In this document: one piece after another, positions 1-8,484 of the stretch | Numbering within the stretch: position 1 is the stretch's first letter | Layout: every line of letters begins with the position of its first letter | Origin: Caldilineae bacterium | GTDB taxonomy: Bacteria; Chloroflexota; Anaerolineae; DUEN01 | Direction of reading: 5' to 3' | NCBI GenBank assembly: GCA_011176545.1 | Contig: DUEN01000010.1 | Span: forward strand, 1-44,494 | DNA: 44,494 nucleotides | Position numbers and translations under genes: made by a program | Notes under the pieces: model-generated | The model's input: the letters and a program-made list of their open reading frames with translations, nothing else | Database searches by the model: none | Told to the model about the DNA's origin: nothing

Positions 1-580
1 CCTTGTCGTGCGCCTCAGTCTCGTCCAGGGCGCCATAGACGCCCCCCGCGAACAACGGCACGATGCCCAGGGCGCCAGCTTCCCCCAATACGTACTCATG
101 ATCCGTCCCCGACGCCAGGTAGAGGGTGATCCCTCGCTCGACCAACATCTCCAGGAAACGGCGCGCGCCAGAGATCATCAGATCATCAGCGGTGACCTCG
201 CCGCGCGCCAGGCGGCCCAGACGCTCCCGCACCGGCCGCAGCAACCGCTCGTTGTAAATCGCCTTGTACTCCTGGGCCGAGCGCGGGCGTTTCGCCAGCC
301 CGTGCCGCCGCACCGCTTCCGCCAGCCACTCCATCTGCCGGATGGTCAGGATGCCGGTGGAGCGATCGACGTACTCCGCCACCTCCTGTTCGATGGCCTG
401 ACGCCGCTCGGGCGGCACATCCGCCCCGTCGCAGATCATCTCCACCATCAACGGCCGCATGATCCCCTCCCATCCCTGCCGGATGGTGGAGATCGTGCCG
501 TCAAAATCGAAGAGGGCATGCTGGATATGGCCCAGGGAGACATTCGGGTTCAGCACTTCCAGCCAGTCAGAGGGCGTCAT
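1..580 (-). CDS. HAD-superfamily phosphatase, 3' end outside window
   Basis: Haloacid-dehalogenase-type hydrolase; 193 codons are visible and the gene continues past the left edge. HAD motif I is clear: the nucleophile D25 and acid/base D27 sit in LFDFDGT. Motif II is the Ser in LYLASGTDHEY. A helical insert between them looks like a cap domain. The ATG overlaps the stop of the upstream sugar kinase by 4 bp (ATGA), so the two are translationally coupled. In heptose pathways the kinase product is dephosphorylated by a HAD phosphatase (GmhB), so that role is plausible. However, the capped architecture looks more like the phosphoglycolate phosphatase branch than classical GmhB. The family is certain; the substrate is inferred from the neighbours. 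Confidence 0.85.
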   Translation of the reverse strand, partial: MTPSDWLEVLNPNVSLGHIQHALFDFDGTISTIRQGWEGIMRPLMVEMICDGADVPPERRQAIEQEVAEYVDRSTGILTIRQMEWLAEAVRRHGLAKRPRSAQEYKAIYNERLLRPVRERLGRLARGEVTADDLMISGARRFLEMLVERGITLYLASGTDHEYVLGEAGALGIVPLFAGGVYGALDETEAHDK

Positions 581-1623
581 GGGGCATCCTCCATCTTCCG
601 CTGGGCCAGCTCCAGTCGCTCACGTAACTCATCAGGCGAGGCCGTGCCGGTCTGGTTGAGCTTTTCCACCACCACCGCGGCGGCCAGATTGCCCAGGCTG
701 CCCGCCTCCTCCAGCGTAGCCCCAGCGGCCAACGCTGCGCCCACAGCCGCCAGGAAGGCATCTCCTGCGCCCACGATGTCCAGCGGCGGCCGTACCGGCG
801 CGGCCGGGAGATGGACCACGGCATCCTCCCGACACAGTAAAGCCCCGTCGGCGCCGACGGTGACGAAGCAAGGGCATCCTGCCTGACGCGCTAACGCCCG
901 TCCCATCTCCTCGATCGTCGATCGGTCCAGCGATCCAACCCGATCCGGAGCCATGGCCTGAGCTAGTTCCAGCTCGTTGGGCTTGAGGATCATGGCCCGA
1001 AATTCGCCGATATGCTTACGGGAGTCCACCACGAAGGGTCGTCGCGGGTCGGCTGTGGCCATCTCGATGAGGGCCTCTCGCACTCGCGGCGTGACCACAC
1101 CCGGATCCAGTTGATCGCCGATGACGACGGCATCAGCGGTAGAGACGGCGCCGCGCAGGGCCTCGATCACCGCGTCCTCCAGGTCCGCTGGTAGCGGCTC
1201 GAAGTCCTGGAAGTCCAGCCGGCTATCCTCCTGCTCGACGCCGCCATATCCCTGTCGGATGGGTTTGATGTAGGTGGGCGTGGTGCGCTGGGGAGAACGG
1301 ATCACGGCGGAGAGATCGACGCCTCGATCCGTCAGCGCGCGCGTCAGGATATCGCCCCGCCAATCGCATCCCAACACCCCGATCGCCTGAACGTGCCCTA
1401 CGCCTAGCGCGACCAGATTGGCCGCCACGTTAGCCGCCCCGCCGGGGCTATACGCCTCCCGTACGATAGGGAGAGGGAAGCGCGGCGTCTCCCGGGACAG
1501 CTCGGATCGGGTCATGTCTGCATACCAGTAGGCATCCAAACATAGATCGCCGACGAGCAGGACACGAATCCGAGTCACCGTTGACAGCAACTTATCCAGG
1601 CGTTGGAAGGTCAAGGTGCTCAT
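577..1623 (-). CDS. PfkB-family sugar kinase, HldE kinase-domain type
   Basis: 348-residue ribokinase-fold kinase resembling the N-terminal kinase domain of HldE/RfaE, which phosphorylates D-glycero-D-manno-heptose 7-phosphate at C1. Visible signatures are the N-terminal VGDLCLDAYW strand, the GGAANVA substrate motif near residue 56, an NELE motif in the middle, and the C-terminal PfkB signature DIVGAGDAF (about residues 282-290) with the catalytic Asp. There is no C-terminal nucleotidyltransferase domain, so any nucleotide transfer must be encoded elsewhere. The ATG is preceded by GAGGG at 7-nt spacing. It follows the GmhA-fusion gene by about 120 bp and overlaps the HAD gene by 4 bp. The gene order isomerase-kinase-phosphatase strongly suggests nucleotide-activated heptose synthesis. 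Related ribokinases cannot be excluded. Confidence 0.85.
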   Translation of the reverse strand: MSTLTFQRLDKLLSTVTRIRVLLVGDLCLDAYWYADMTRSELSRETPRFPLPIVREAYSPGGAANVAANLVALGVGHVQAIGVLGCDWRGDILTRALTDRGVDLSAVIRSPQRTTPTYIKPIRQGYGGVEQEDSRLDFQDFEPLPADLEDAVIEALRGAVSTADAVVIGDQLDPGVVTPRVREALIEMATADPRRPFVVDSRKHIGEFRAMILKPNELELAQAMAPDRVGSLDRSTIEEMGRALARQAGCPCFVTVGADGALLCREDAVVHLPAAPVRPPLDIVGAGDAFLAAVGAALAAGATLEEAGSLGNLAAAVVVEKLNQTGTASPDELRERLELAQRKMEDAP

Positions 1624-1639
1624 GTCGATACCCTCTTAA

Positions 1640-1743
1640 CGAAGGACAAAAGACGGAAGACGAAGGACGAATGCATTCGTTTATCGTTTATCTATCGTTT
1701 ATCGTCCTTCGTCCCCCGTCCGTACCTGTCGTCCGTTATCCGT
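1640..1743. repeat. Simple GTC/TATCGT-rich intergenic repeat with inverted arms
   Basis: The gap between the kinase and the GmhA-fusion gene consists of short degenerate units: GAAGGAC, CGTTTATC and GTCCGT repeated several times. The 12-mer GACGAAGGACGA (1659-1670) reappears in inverted orientation at 1702-1713, so the left half could pair with the middle. No open frame or promoter is visible. It resembles low-complexity intergenic filler. Confidence 0.5.
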
Positions 1744-3411
1744 CTAGCGTCCTCCGTCTGCCCCGAAGAAGTGGTCCTCCAGCATGGCGCAAAGCGTATG
1801 ATAGATCAGGATGTGCTGCTCCTGCACGCGGTCAGTCTGCCGGCCAGGGGCGTGGATGGTGACGTCCGCCAACCGGCTGAGCTCACTCTCCCGCTCACCC
1901 GTCAGCGCGATCACGTGGAGCCCCAGCGCCCGGGCCACCCGCGCGGCATGGCATACGTTCCTGGCGTTGCCGCTGGTGGAGATGCCCAGGAAGACGTCAC
2001 CCGGCCGGGCCAGCGCGTACAACTCCTGCGCCATCCCCATGGCCCGCTCGGGATTGTCGTTATCCACGGCGCTGGCCAGCGAGGGGTTCGCTCCCAGGAC
2101 GACAGCGCGCAACCCGCCCTCGAGGTGCTCCGGGAGCACACGCCCTCCGGGGACGGCGGCGAGCCGCTGGCGGACCCGCTCGGGCAAGGGACGGGGCCGG
2201 GCGTACGATTTCAGCAGCTCGCCGGATATGTGCAGTGCATCAGCCATGCTGCCGCCATTCCCGCCTAGGAAGAGGATACCGCCCCGTTCCAGGCTATGGA
2301 CGATGATCCGAAACGCCTGAGCCAGCGTCGATGTGACATCCCGAAGCTGCGGGGAGCGTTCCGTCAACGCGCGCAGTTGCTCGGCCGCGGCGGGGGAATC
2401 CCGGCCCAGGGCAGCGATGGGATCCTCCTCCAACCGCTGCGAGGGGAGCGGCACCCGATCCAGGGCGGCCACTACGCGATGATGGAGATTCGGGATCGTC
2501 TCCTTATGGTCTCCTGTGATGTGGAATCCTTTGCCGCCCAACGAGGTCGGACGATTGACGATGTTCTTGCGCGGCCGGTAATAGTAGACAGGCTCATCCG
2601 GCCCTACTTTGCTGCGATAATCCCCCAGCGGGATCAGGTCGAAGTTTGCCGTGGTGATGTGAGCGACGGTGTAGCCCAGGTTGCGCGCGATGGACAGCGC
2701 CTTCAGGAACACCTCCGGCCCGGTGACGGCGGATCCGAAGTTGAGGAAGACGCCGCCCTCCAACTCGCTGACGGAGGCGCAGTAGATCTTAAAATCCTGC
2801 CCGGAGGCCCACCCCAGGATGCCGAAATCGCACATCGGATGCTGGTGGATGATATCGGTGCCGATAGTGACGTGCACAGTGAAGGGGATGCCCAGCCGGT
2901 AGGCGGTGTAGGCGATGCTGATGTCGCGATGTTGGAAACGGGGGTCCTCGGCGATGAAGCGGCCGATGGACTCACCGTAACCCAGGCCAAGGTGCGCGCC
3001 CTCACGCAGTGCCTGGTGCATCAGCGCGCTCGTCTCCTCCACCATACCGAACGTGCCGTCCTCAATGGAGGTGGCGACGTCCTCGCTGGTCTCCCCGATC
3101 AGGGCCAGCTCGAAGTCGTGGATGGAGCCGGCCCCGTTGGTGGCCACATGGGTCACGATGCCACGCTCCATCAGGTCGATCAGCAATCGGGATAGGCCGC
3201 ACTTGATGACATGGGCGCCCATCATCCAGATGACGGGACGGCCGGCGCGACGCGCGGCGACGATACGGTCGGCCACCTCGTCCAGCTCCGGGTTATCGAA
3301 GGGAGGGGCCGGCGCGGCCGGATCCACGAGATCTTTCAGCGTCACCAGATTGCGACGCTCGCTTATGGGATACGTACGAATACCCGTCAGCTCTAATGCT
3401 CGGTAAGGCAT
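1744..3411 (-). CDS. GmhA-like sedoheptulose-7-phosphate isomerase fused to a DHS-like domain
   Basis: 555-residue two-domain protein. Residues about 355-550 form a SIS domain of the GmhA type (sedoheptulose 7-phosphate to D-glycero-D-manno-heptose 7-phosphate), with FLGGNGGSMADALH, ISTSGNARNV, an ALTGERESELSRLADV strand, and the RVQEQHILIYHTL helix typical of GmhA. Residues 1-330 form a separate domain with a Rossmann-like start (VIWMMGAHVIKCG), NGAGSIHDFELA, IGTDIIHQHP and EGGVFLNFGSAV. I associate these motifs only loosely with the deoxyhypusine-synthase-like NAD-binding fold, so its function is unknown. The ATG at 3411 is preferred over the upstream TTG at 3435 because GGAG and GAGG lie just before it. 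It heads the heptose operon. The isomerase call is firm; the N-terminal domain is not identified. Confidence 0.8.
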   Translation of the reverse strand: MPYRALELTGIRTYPISERRNLVTLKDLVDPAAPAPPFDNPELDEVADRIVAARRAGRPVIWMMGAHVIKCGLSRLLIDLMERGIVTHVATNGAGSIHDFELALIGETSEDVATSIEDGTFGMVEETSALMHQALREGAHLGLGYGESIGRFIAEDPRFQHRDISIAYTAYRLGIPFTVHVTIGTDIIHQHPMCDFGILGWASGQDFKIYCASVSELEGGVFLNFGSAVTGPEVFLKALSIARNLGYTVAHITTANFDLIPLGDYRSKVGPDEPVYYYRPRKNIVNRPTSLGGKGFHITGDHKETIPNLHHRVVAALDRVPLPSQRLEEDPIAALGRDSPAAAEQLRALTERSPQLRDVTSTLAQAFRIIVHSLERGGILFLGGNGGSMADALHISGELLKSYARPRPLPERVRQRLAAVPGGRVLPEHLEGGLRAVVLGANPSLASAVDNDNPERAMGMAQELYALARPGDVFLGISTSGNARNVCHAARVARALGLHVIALTGERESELSRLADVTIHAPGRQTDRVQEQHILIYHTLCAMLEDHFFGADGGR

Positions 3412-3438
3412 AGTCCTCAATCTCCAATCAACCAATCT

Positions 3439-3879
3439 CTAATCGACGTCCGCTTTCGACTCGGCACGCCACTGCTGCACGATTAGCTTGAAGATGTCGG
3501 ACTCGGTGATCATCCCGACCACCTTCCCACCTTCCACAACCGGGAGGCCACCGATCTTGTGTTCCAGCATAAGATTGGCCACCTTCCATAACGGCGTGTC
3601 CGGCGTCACCGTCACCACATCGGGCGTCATCACATCAGCGACGGTCAGCCACTGCTCCTGAACATCGGGCGCGTAGGGGTTCTGCGTGGCCGTCGCACTC
3701 AGCCCTTCCCGCACATCCCCATGGCTAACGATGCCCACCAGTCGCCCTTCGGCATCCACCACGGGCAGCCGCCGTATCCCCTTCTGCGCCATCAGGGCCT
3801 CCGCCTCGGCCAGCGATGAGTCAGGATCGATGACGATCGGAGGGCAACTCATGAGATCTCGAACCAAGGTGTTCTGCAT
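3439..3879 (-). CDS. CBS-pair protein (first of two)
   Basis: 146-residue protein made of two CBS motifs forming one Bateman module, with no fused enzyme or transporter. The repeats start at VRDLMSCPPIVI and VADVMTPDVVTV, and each ends in a GIV(S)xxD or GMITESD strand typical of adenine-nucleotide-binding CBS domains. The ATG at 3879 has GGAGG at 9-nt spacing. An upstream in-frame start would add about 38 residues that do not look like CBS sequence. It lies 27 bp before the GmhA-fusion gene on the same strand and may be co-transcribed with it. Such stand-alone proteins usually act as energy or nucleotide sensors, but no partner can be named here. Confidence 0.85.
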   Translation of the reverse strand: MQNTLVRDLMSCPPIVIDPDSSLAEAEALMAQKGIRRLPVVDAEGRLVGIVSHGDVREGLSATATQNPYAPDVQEQWLTVADVMTPDVVTVTPDTPLWKVANLMLEHKIGGLPVVEGGKVVGMITESDIFKLIVQQWRAESKADVD

Positions 3880-4170
3880 ACCAGGTGGCCTCCCTCTCTC
3901 ATAAAGGATCAACCCGAAGACCGCTCCCGGGATCACCGCCTCGCGCAACAGCGCGGCATTCATCACCCAACGGATCGAAGCTTCGTGGGTCAATCATCCA
4001 CTAGCCTTCCGATGAGCGCACGACGCCCAACTGATTCTACGTGTGCGGGGGATCGCCATCCAGGATGACGCCCTTTCTCTTGCATCCGTGGGCGTCGGCT
4101 GTCTATCCGTTGGAAGCAGGTCGCAAGGAAGACGTCTCCCTCGATCGCCTCTCACATGGAGGATCACCGC

Positions 4171-4674
4171 TCAATCGGTGACGGCCTTCTCTTCTTCCTC
4201 CAATAGCTCCAGGAGGAAATTCAAGAGATCGGTCTGCGTCACGATGCCTACCAGCCGATCACCATTCATCACCGGGAGCCCGCTGATCTTGTGATCGCGC
4301 ATCAACCGGGCCGCCTCAGCGATGGGGCTATCATGAGCAATGGTGATAGGATCAGGGGTCATATAATCACCAACGGGGATGTGCTGCAGGATGTAATTAT
4401 CATACCAACGCTCGCGAACGATGGAGGGAGCATTTGATGCAAGCCGGAGGTCGCGAGCTGTGACAATGCCCACCAGCCGGCCGTTCTCCACAACCGGCAA
4501 TCGACGAAACCCTCCAGCCCGCATGAGGGAAATCGCCGTGCCGACGGCGTTGCTGGGAGTTACCGTCACCGGATTAGGGGTCATGATATCGGCCACACGT
4601 AACCGGGCCTTCTCAGCCCGCCGGGCGACGATCTTATCTTGGGAGGCAGAAGTAGTCAGGTCCTTCCGGGTCAT
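4171..4674 (-). CDS. CBS-pair protein (second of two)
   Basis: 167-residue stand-alone Bateman module. The first CBS repeat begins at VADIMTPNPVTV and ends GIVTARD. The second begins VGDYMTPDPITI and ends GIVTQTD. The last 20 residues are a Glu-rich tail. A basic N-terminal extension (residues 1-25) precedes the first repeat. The SD sequence AGGTAAAGGA lies immediately before the ATG. It is separated by 291 bp from the other CBS-pair gene on the same strand; both probably arose by duplication but differ in linker and tail. The 291-bp gap shows no other gene or obvious structure. Confidence 0.87.
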   Translation of the reverse strand: MTRKDLTTSASQDKIVARRAEKARLRVADIMTPNPVTVTPSNAVGTAISLMRAGGFRRLPVVENGRLVGIVTARDLRLASNAPSIVRERWYDNYILQHIPVGDYMTPDPITIAHDSPIAEAARLMRDHKISGLPVMNGDRLVGIVTQTDLLNFLLELLEEEEKAVTD

Positions 4675-4843
4675 ATCCTTTACCTGAATGGTGACTCGTC
4701 GCTGGCCTCACACGCTACGTCAAGGGAAAAATTCTGAAAACCAAGACCTTTATCCACGTTCCCAATGTAGTGGTTTTTCCCCCGTTTTCATATGACGCTG
4801 GTCATGAACGGACACGCCTCCTCCCTGATATAAGCCTCGCTTC

Positions 4844-4859
4844 TGTAACGACGGTTACA
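4844..4859. repeat. Short inverted repeat downstream of nadD
   Basis: TGTAAC-GACG-GTTACA is a perfect 6-bp stem with a 4-nt loop, located 25 bp beyond the nadD stop in the gap before the CBS gene. There is no T-run on either side, so a classical intrinsic terminator is not supported. It could be an operator or a weak 3' stem. Confidence 0.3.
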
Positions 4860-4883
4860 CCACACAGCACCAAACGAGCGAGC

Positions 4884-5543
4884 CTACCGTCTCTCCGCTG
4901 AGGTCGGCGATACAGAGGAAGAGATCGATTGCGTCGTGGAAGGATCTCGATAGAGGTTATGCCGATAGATGTACTCCTCAACGGCGGGGAGCACTTGATA
5001 GCGGATTGGACGTCCTTGACGGACGCGCTGCTGCAAGACGTGCGAGGCGATCTCCAATTCGGGCATATCCAGCAGGATAACGCGATCACGGATACCGGGC
5101 AGCGAGGCCTCAAGATACTCCCAGTCGAGATAGACATCAGGACGGCTCAGGGCGACCAGCCGGCATGTGGCCACCAGATCGGCTGCCCTGTGCCAGTGAG
5201 GCAGGTCGGCCAGCGAATCCAACCCCATGAGGAAGAAGAGCTCCACGTCGTCATTAGAGAACTGCTCCCGCAGGATGTGGACCATGTCGATGGTATAGTG
5301 GGGGCCAGGCCGATCGACATCAACCCGGGAGAGCTCCAGATGAGGGTTATCCGCGATGGCCAGCTCCACCATGCGCACGCGATGATACGCCGGGGACAAC
5401 GGCTGCCCGCGCTTATGAGGCGGGTCTCCCGCGGGGACGAGCAATACACGGTCCAGGTTCAACTGCGACCAAGCCTCTTCGGCGAGGATCAGGTGTCCGA
5501 TATGGGGAGGGTCAAACGTCCCACCGAGAATTCCGATGCGCAT
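4884..5543 (-). CDS. nadD: Nicotinate-mononucleotide adenylyltransferase
   Basis: 219-residue nucleotidyltransferase of the NadD family, transferring AMP from ATP to nicotinate mononucleotide in NAD synthesis. The N-terminus [15 protein letters not shown] holds the HxGH motif (H14-H17). The PAGDPPHK and [12 protein letters not shown] strands are typical of NadD. The usual ISSTxxR motif near the C-terminus is replaced by IASHVLQQR, while the following [22 protein letters not shown] is normal. The tail after residue 200 is Ser-rich and family-atypical. The ATG at 5543 has AGGAGG at 4-nt spacing, lying in the 8-bp gap after obg. The obg-nadD order is common in Gram-positive and Chloroflexota-type genomes. 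Confidence 0.92.
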   Translation of the reverse strand: MRIGILGGTFDPPHIGHLILAEEAWSQLNLDRVLLVPAGDPPHKRGQPLSPAYHRVRMVELAIADNPHLELSRVDVDRPGPHYTIDMVHILREQFSNDDVELFFLMGLDSLADLPHWHRAADLVATCRLVALSRPDVYLDWEYLEASLPGIRDRVILLDMPELEIASHVLQQRVRQGRPIRYQVLPAVEEYIYRHNLYRDPSTTQSISSSVSPTSAERR

Positions 5544-5551
5544 CCTGCCTC

Positions 5552-6814
5552 CTATTGTTCCCATACCAGTTCCACGTCTCCGATCACCACGGTATCCCCC
5601 TCCTTGATCCCCGCCTCCTCCAACGCCCGCGTGACGCCCATCGCCTCCAGGATGCGATGGAAGCGCAATATCGCCTCATAATAATCCCAATTCGTCATCG
5701 CCGCCGCGCGCTCGACCCGCTTGCCCTTCACTCGCCAGACATCACCCTCGCGCTCAATCGTGAACGCCTCTTCCTCCGGCGTCGGGCGGAACACGCGCAT
5801 GCTCTCCTCCGGCACCTCGACCTCCTCCGGCTGACGGTCTAACAGCTCCAGGACGCGGTACAGCAACTCCTGGACCCCCTCACCTGTGACGGCAGAGATG
5901 GCCAACGGATCGACGCCTCGCTCCTGCAGCGCGCGGCGAACCTCAGGCCACCGCTCGCGAACCTCCGGCAGGTCCATCTTATTAAAGGCGACGACCTGCG
6001 GTTTATCCGCCAGGTGCGGATTGAAGAGCTCCAGCTCCTGATTGATGGCCTCCCAATCGCCGATGGGATCCGGGCTGAGGCCGTTCAAGAGGTGAATTAA
6101 GACGCGGCAGCGTTCGATGTGCCGAAGGAATTGATCCCCCAACCCCGCGCCGCTATGCGCGCCCTCGATCAGCCCCGGGATATCGGCCATCACGAAGTCG
6201 CGATGGTCCACCTGAACGACGCCGAGGTTGGGCACCAGCGTTGTAAAGGGATAATCGGCGATCTTGGGCTTGGCGGCTGTCACTCGCGCCAGCAACGTAG
6301 ATTTGCCCGCGTTAGGCACACCCACGATCCCTACATCGGCGATGAGCTTCAACTCCAGGCGCAACCACCGCTCCTCGCCGGGCTCCCCGCGCTCCGCGAT
6401 GCGCGGGGCCTGGTTCGTAGGGCTCTTAAAGGCAGCGTTTCCCCGCCCTCCGCGACCGCCGCGAGCCACCAGCGCCTTCTGTCCAGGGGTGACGAGGTCC
6501 GCCAGCAATTCCCCTGTCTCATCGTCATAGACGACCGTTCCCGGCGGGACGGGGATGTATAGATCCTCTCCGCTGCGGCCATGCTGATTTTTGCCGCGGC
6601 CATGCGCTCCCCGTTGGGCCTTGAAGTGCACGCGCTGGCGGAAGTGGACCAATGTATTCAGGGAGGGATCAACGACCAAATAGATGTTCCCTCCCCGGCC
6701 ACCATCCCCGCCATCAGGCCCCCCCATGGGGACATATTTCTCCCGGCGAAAGGAAACACAACCGTTTCCCCCGTCGCCGCCCTTAACGTAGATACGCGCC
6801 TCGTCGAAGAACAA
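5552..6814 (-). CDS. obg: Obg-family GTPase ObgE/CgtA
   Basis: 420-residue essential ribosome-associated GTPase acting in 50S assembly. It has three domains: the glycine-rich Obg fold (residues 1-160), the G domain with P-loop GVPNAGKST (about 164-172), DIPG switch II, NKMD and ISA specificity motifs, and a C-terminal OCT domain (about 345-420) ending in [12 protein letters not shown]. The start appears to be TTG at 6814, preceded by GAGG at 7-nt spacing; the first residues [18 protein letters not shown] match the family start exactly and no ATG or GTG is nearby. It is followed 8 bp later by nadD. Confidence 0.95.
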   Translation of the reverse strand: MFFDEARIYVKGGDGGNGCVSFRREKYVPMGGPDGGDGGRGGNIYLVVDPSLNTLVHFRQRVHFKAQRGAHGRGKNQHGRSGEDLYIPVPPGTVVYDDETGELLADLVTPGQKALVARGGRGGRGNAAFKSPTNQAPRIAERGEPGEERWLRLELKLIADVGIVGVPNAGKSTLLARVTAAKPKIADYPFTTLVPNLGVVQVDHRDFVMADIPGLIEGAHSGAGLGDQFLRHIERCRVLIHLLNGLSPDPIGDWEAINQELELFNPHLADKPQVVAFNKMDLPEVRERWPEVRRALQERGVDPLAISAVTGEGVQELLYRVLELLDRQPEEVEVPEESMRVFRPTPEEEAFTIEREGDVWRVKGKRVERAAAMTNWDYYEAILRFHRILEAMGVTRALEEAGIKEGDTVVIGDVELVWEQ

Positions 6815-7069
6815 TCCCTTACCTCACCCCAAACCTAATCCCTCATAACTGGCATAGACAATACCGACCTTAAAGTAAGGCGAGACAGGGGGTGGGGCAC
6901 GAAATCGTCGCACCCTATGGAGCCAACTCTGCGTCGCATGACGCACGCCTCGCCCTTATAAGCGATCACCATAACCAAACCGCAGAGCAGTATACACATG
7001 TTGGGAACGCTTGACAAGGCCGTATCGATCGGCGATGACACATTCTTGTGAAGCCCTTCCGGTCCTGGG

Positions 7070-7100
7070 TGAAACCTCGGATCGCCTCCACCCGTATGAT
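7070..7100 (+). promoter_or_regulatory. ECF-sigma-like promoter upstream of the ECF sigma gene
   Basis: TGAAAC at 7070-7075 and CGTATGAT starting at 7093 are separated by 17 nt. This closely matches the TGAAAC-N16-CGTA pattern known for ECF factors of the SigW type. It lies about 70 bp before the sigma start, suggesting autoregulation. The rest of the 352-bp gap between obg and the sigma gene (6815-7166) shows no gene; a TTGACA at 7011 has no convincing -10 partner. Confidence 0.45.
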
Positions 7101-7166
7101 AAAATAGGCACAGTTGCCAATGGAAGCTTTCAGGCTCTGAGGGGACGATCCTACAAGGTGCGCGAT

Positions 7167-7763
7167 GTGAACGAGCCGGAATCAACCTGGATCCAGGAAG
7201 CTCAAAGGGGAGATCGCGCGGCGTTCGCGAAGCTAGTAGAGAGCTACCAAACGATGGTTTACAATCTGGCCTACCGCATGTTAGGCAATGCCGCCGAGGC
7301 CGAGGATGCGGCCCAGGAGACGTTTCTGCGTGCCTACACCCGTCTGCATACATACCGTCCCGAATACAAGTTCTCAACGTGGCTCCTCTCCATCGCATCT
7401 CACTATTGTATCGACCAGCTCCGTCGGCGGCGGCTCACCTGGCTCTCCACGGACGAGGAACCCGTCCGACGTGCATTGCACGCCCAGATGGGGGCCGAGT
7501 CGCCGGAGAGGGCCGCGCTGGAGGCCGAACGCCGCGAGGAGATACAGGCCATGCTCAACGCGCTGGATCCGATGTATCGCGCGCCGATCATCCTGCGCTA
7601 TTGGTACGATCTCTCGTACAGGGAGATCGCCGAGGTCATGGGCATCACGGAGGCCGCGGTGAAGACTCGCCTGCACCGCGCCCGCCTCCAGTTGGCGCGT
7701 CACATGCAAGAAGGCGCGACCGACGCGACGATGCCCACGACCGCGGCAAACGAGTCATCGTGA
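7167..7763 (+). CDS. ECF-subfamily RNA polymerase sigma factor
   Basis: 198-residue sigma-70 family factor. Region 2 runs from AAFAKLVESYQTMVYNLAYRMLGNAAEAEDAAQETF to the FSTWLLSIASHYCIDQLRRRR recognition helix. Region 4 is LNALDPMYRAPIILRYW with the helix-turn-helix LSYREIAEVMGITEAAVKTRLHRAR. The GTG at 7167 is chosen because AAGG lies 8 nt upstream and the product then starts like typical ECF factors (MNEPESTWIQEAQRGDRAAF). GTG 7158 is an alternative, and a longer frame back to 7011 adds unrelated sequence. It is followed 9 bp later by its probable anti-sigma gene. The region 4 sequence and the promoter suggest a SigW/RpoE-type envelope-stress factor. Confidence 0.93.
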   Translation: MNEPESTWIQEAQRGDRAAFAKLVESYQTMVYNLAYRMLGNAAEAEDAAQETFLRAYTRLHTYRPEYKFSTWLLSIASHYCIDQLRRRRLTWLSTDEEPVRRALHAQMGAESPERAALEAERREEIQAMLNALDPMYRAPIILRYWYDLSYREIAEVMGITEAAVKTRLHRARLQLARHMQEGATDATMPTTAANESS

Positions 7764-7772
7764 GGGTATGTC

Positions 7773-8339
7773 ATGACCCATGCGGACTACACGATGTGGA
7801 TGTCACTGGCCCTGGACGATATGTTGACTCCGGAAGAGCGTAGGACGCTGGAACAACATCTGTCGAGATGCCCATCATGTCGCGCGCTGTGGGAGGAGTG
7901 GCGCCAGATCGATCTGAAGATGCGGGCCATCCCGATGCAGGCGGCCCCGCCCGGGTTCGCCGCACAGGTGGAGGCCCGGCTGCGCGCCCATGAGCTTCGC
8001 CGCCGAGGTATCGCTGGCGGGTTGCTCGCGCTGATCGGATCGACCATCATCTGGTCCGCCCTGCTCATCGCGAGCGGGCTGGCGGGGGTCTGGTGGCTCG
8101 CCCACCATCCACAGGTACTCATCCAGTGCGCGCGCTTCCTCATCACGGCCATCACCGCCGTGTCCATGCTGATTCGGGCTGCGGCGCTGCTATGGGAGGG
8201 CCTCATGGCCTCACCGCTGCAGCCCCTCTTCCTGGCCTATGTGAGCTTCCTACTTGTGCTGGCCATCCTATGGGCATACGTGATCCGATGGCACAGGCCG
8301 GGAGCCAATTCAGGAGCGGGACGACGCCTCGTCCCTTAA
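7773..8339 (+). CDS. Zinc-finger (zf-HC2) transmembrane anti-sigma factor
   Basis: 188-residue membrane protein. The N-terminal cytoplasmic part has the anti-sigma zinc motif HLSRCPSCRALW (HxxxCxxC) preceded by the family-typical MSLALDDMLTPEERRTLEQ helix. Three hydrophobic segments follow at about residues 80-110, 115-140 and 150-170. The anti-sigma factor would hold the upstream ECF sigma factor at the membrane until an envelope signal releases it. The position 9 bp after the sigma gene and the zf-HC2 signature make the pairing firm. No extracytoplasmic sensor domain is present, so sensing must involve the membrane segments or a partner such as the downstream bactofilin-like protein. Confidence 0.88.
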   Translation: MTHADYTMWMSLALDDMLTPEERRTLEQHLSRCPSCRALWEEWRQIDLKMRAIPMQAAPPGFAAQVEARLRAHELRRRGIAGGLLALIGSTIIWSALLIASGLAGVWWLAHHPQVLIQCARFLITAITAVSMLIRAAALLWEGLMASPLQPLFLAYVSFLLVLAILWAYVIRWHRPGANSGAGRRLVP

Positions 8340-8361
8340 CCTTTCCGCTCATACATGTACT

Positions 8362-8390
8362 GTAGGGGCGCAGCGGTGTTGCGCCTCTAC
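8362..8390. repeat. Palindromic interspersed repeat, GTAGGGGCGCA family
   Basis: GTAGGGGCGCA and TGCGCCTCTAC form an 11-bp stem with one mismatch and a 7-nt loop. It lies between the anti-sigma and bactofilin-like genes. A near-identical palindrome occurs at 21630-21655, so this is a dispersed repeat family. It could act as a transcript hairpin. Confidence 0.65.
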
Positions 8391-8484
8391 TCCAGGTAGT
8401 AAAGGTCTCATCTTAGAATCACAGGCGTGCATATCCCAATTGTAAGTGCACCTTTCTTACTGGACTTCCATCAGGGAGGATGTC

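Noticed and set aside
8-886. Long plus-strand frame at the left end
   Set aside because: It is antisense to the HAD and PfkB genes, whose catalytic motifs are clear; no domain is recognisable in it.
7011-7016. TTGACA as a housekeeping promoter for the sigma gene
   Set aside because: No acceptable -10 at 16-19 bp; the ECF-type element further downstream fits better.
6835-7398. 187-codon minus-strand frame upstream of obg
   Set aside because: It overlaps the first part of the ECF sigma gene antisense, has Cys/His/Arg-rich shadow composition and no SD.
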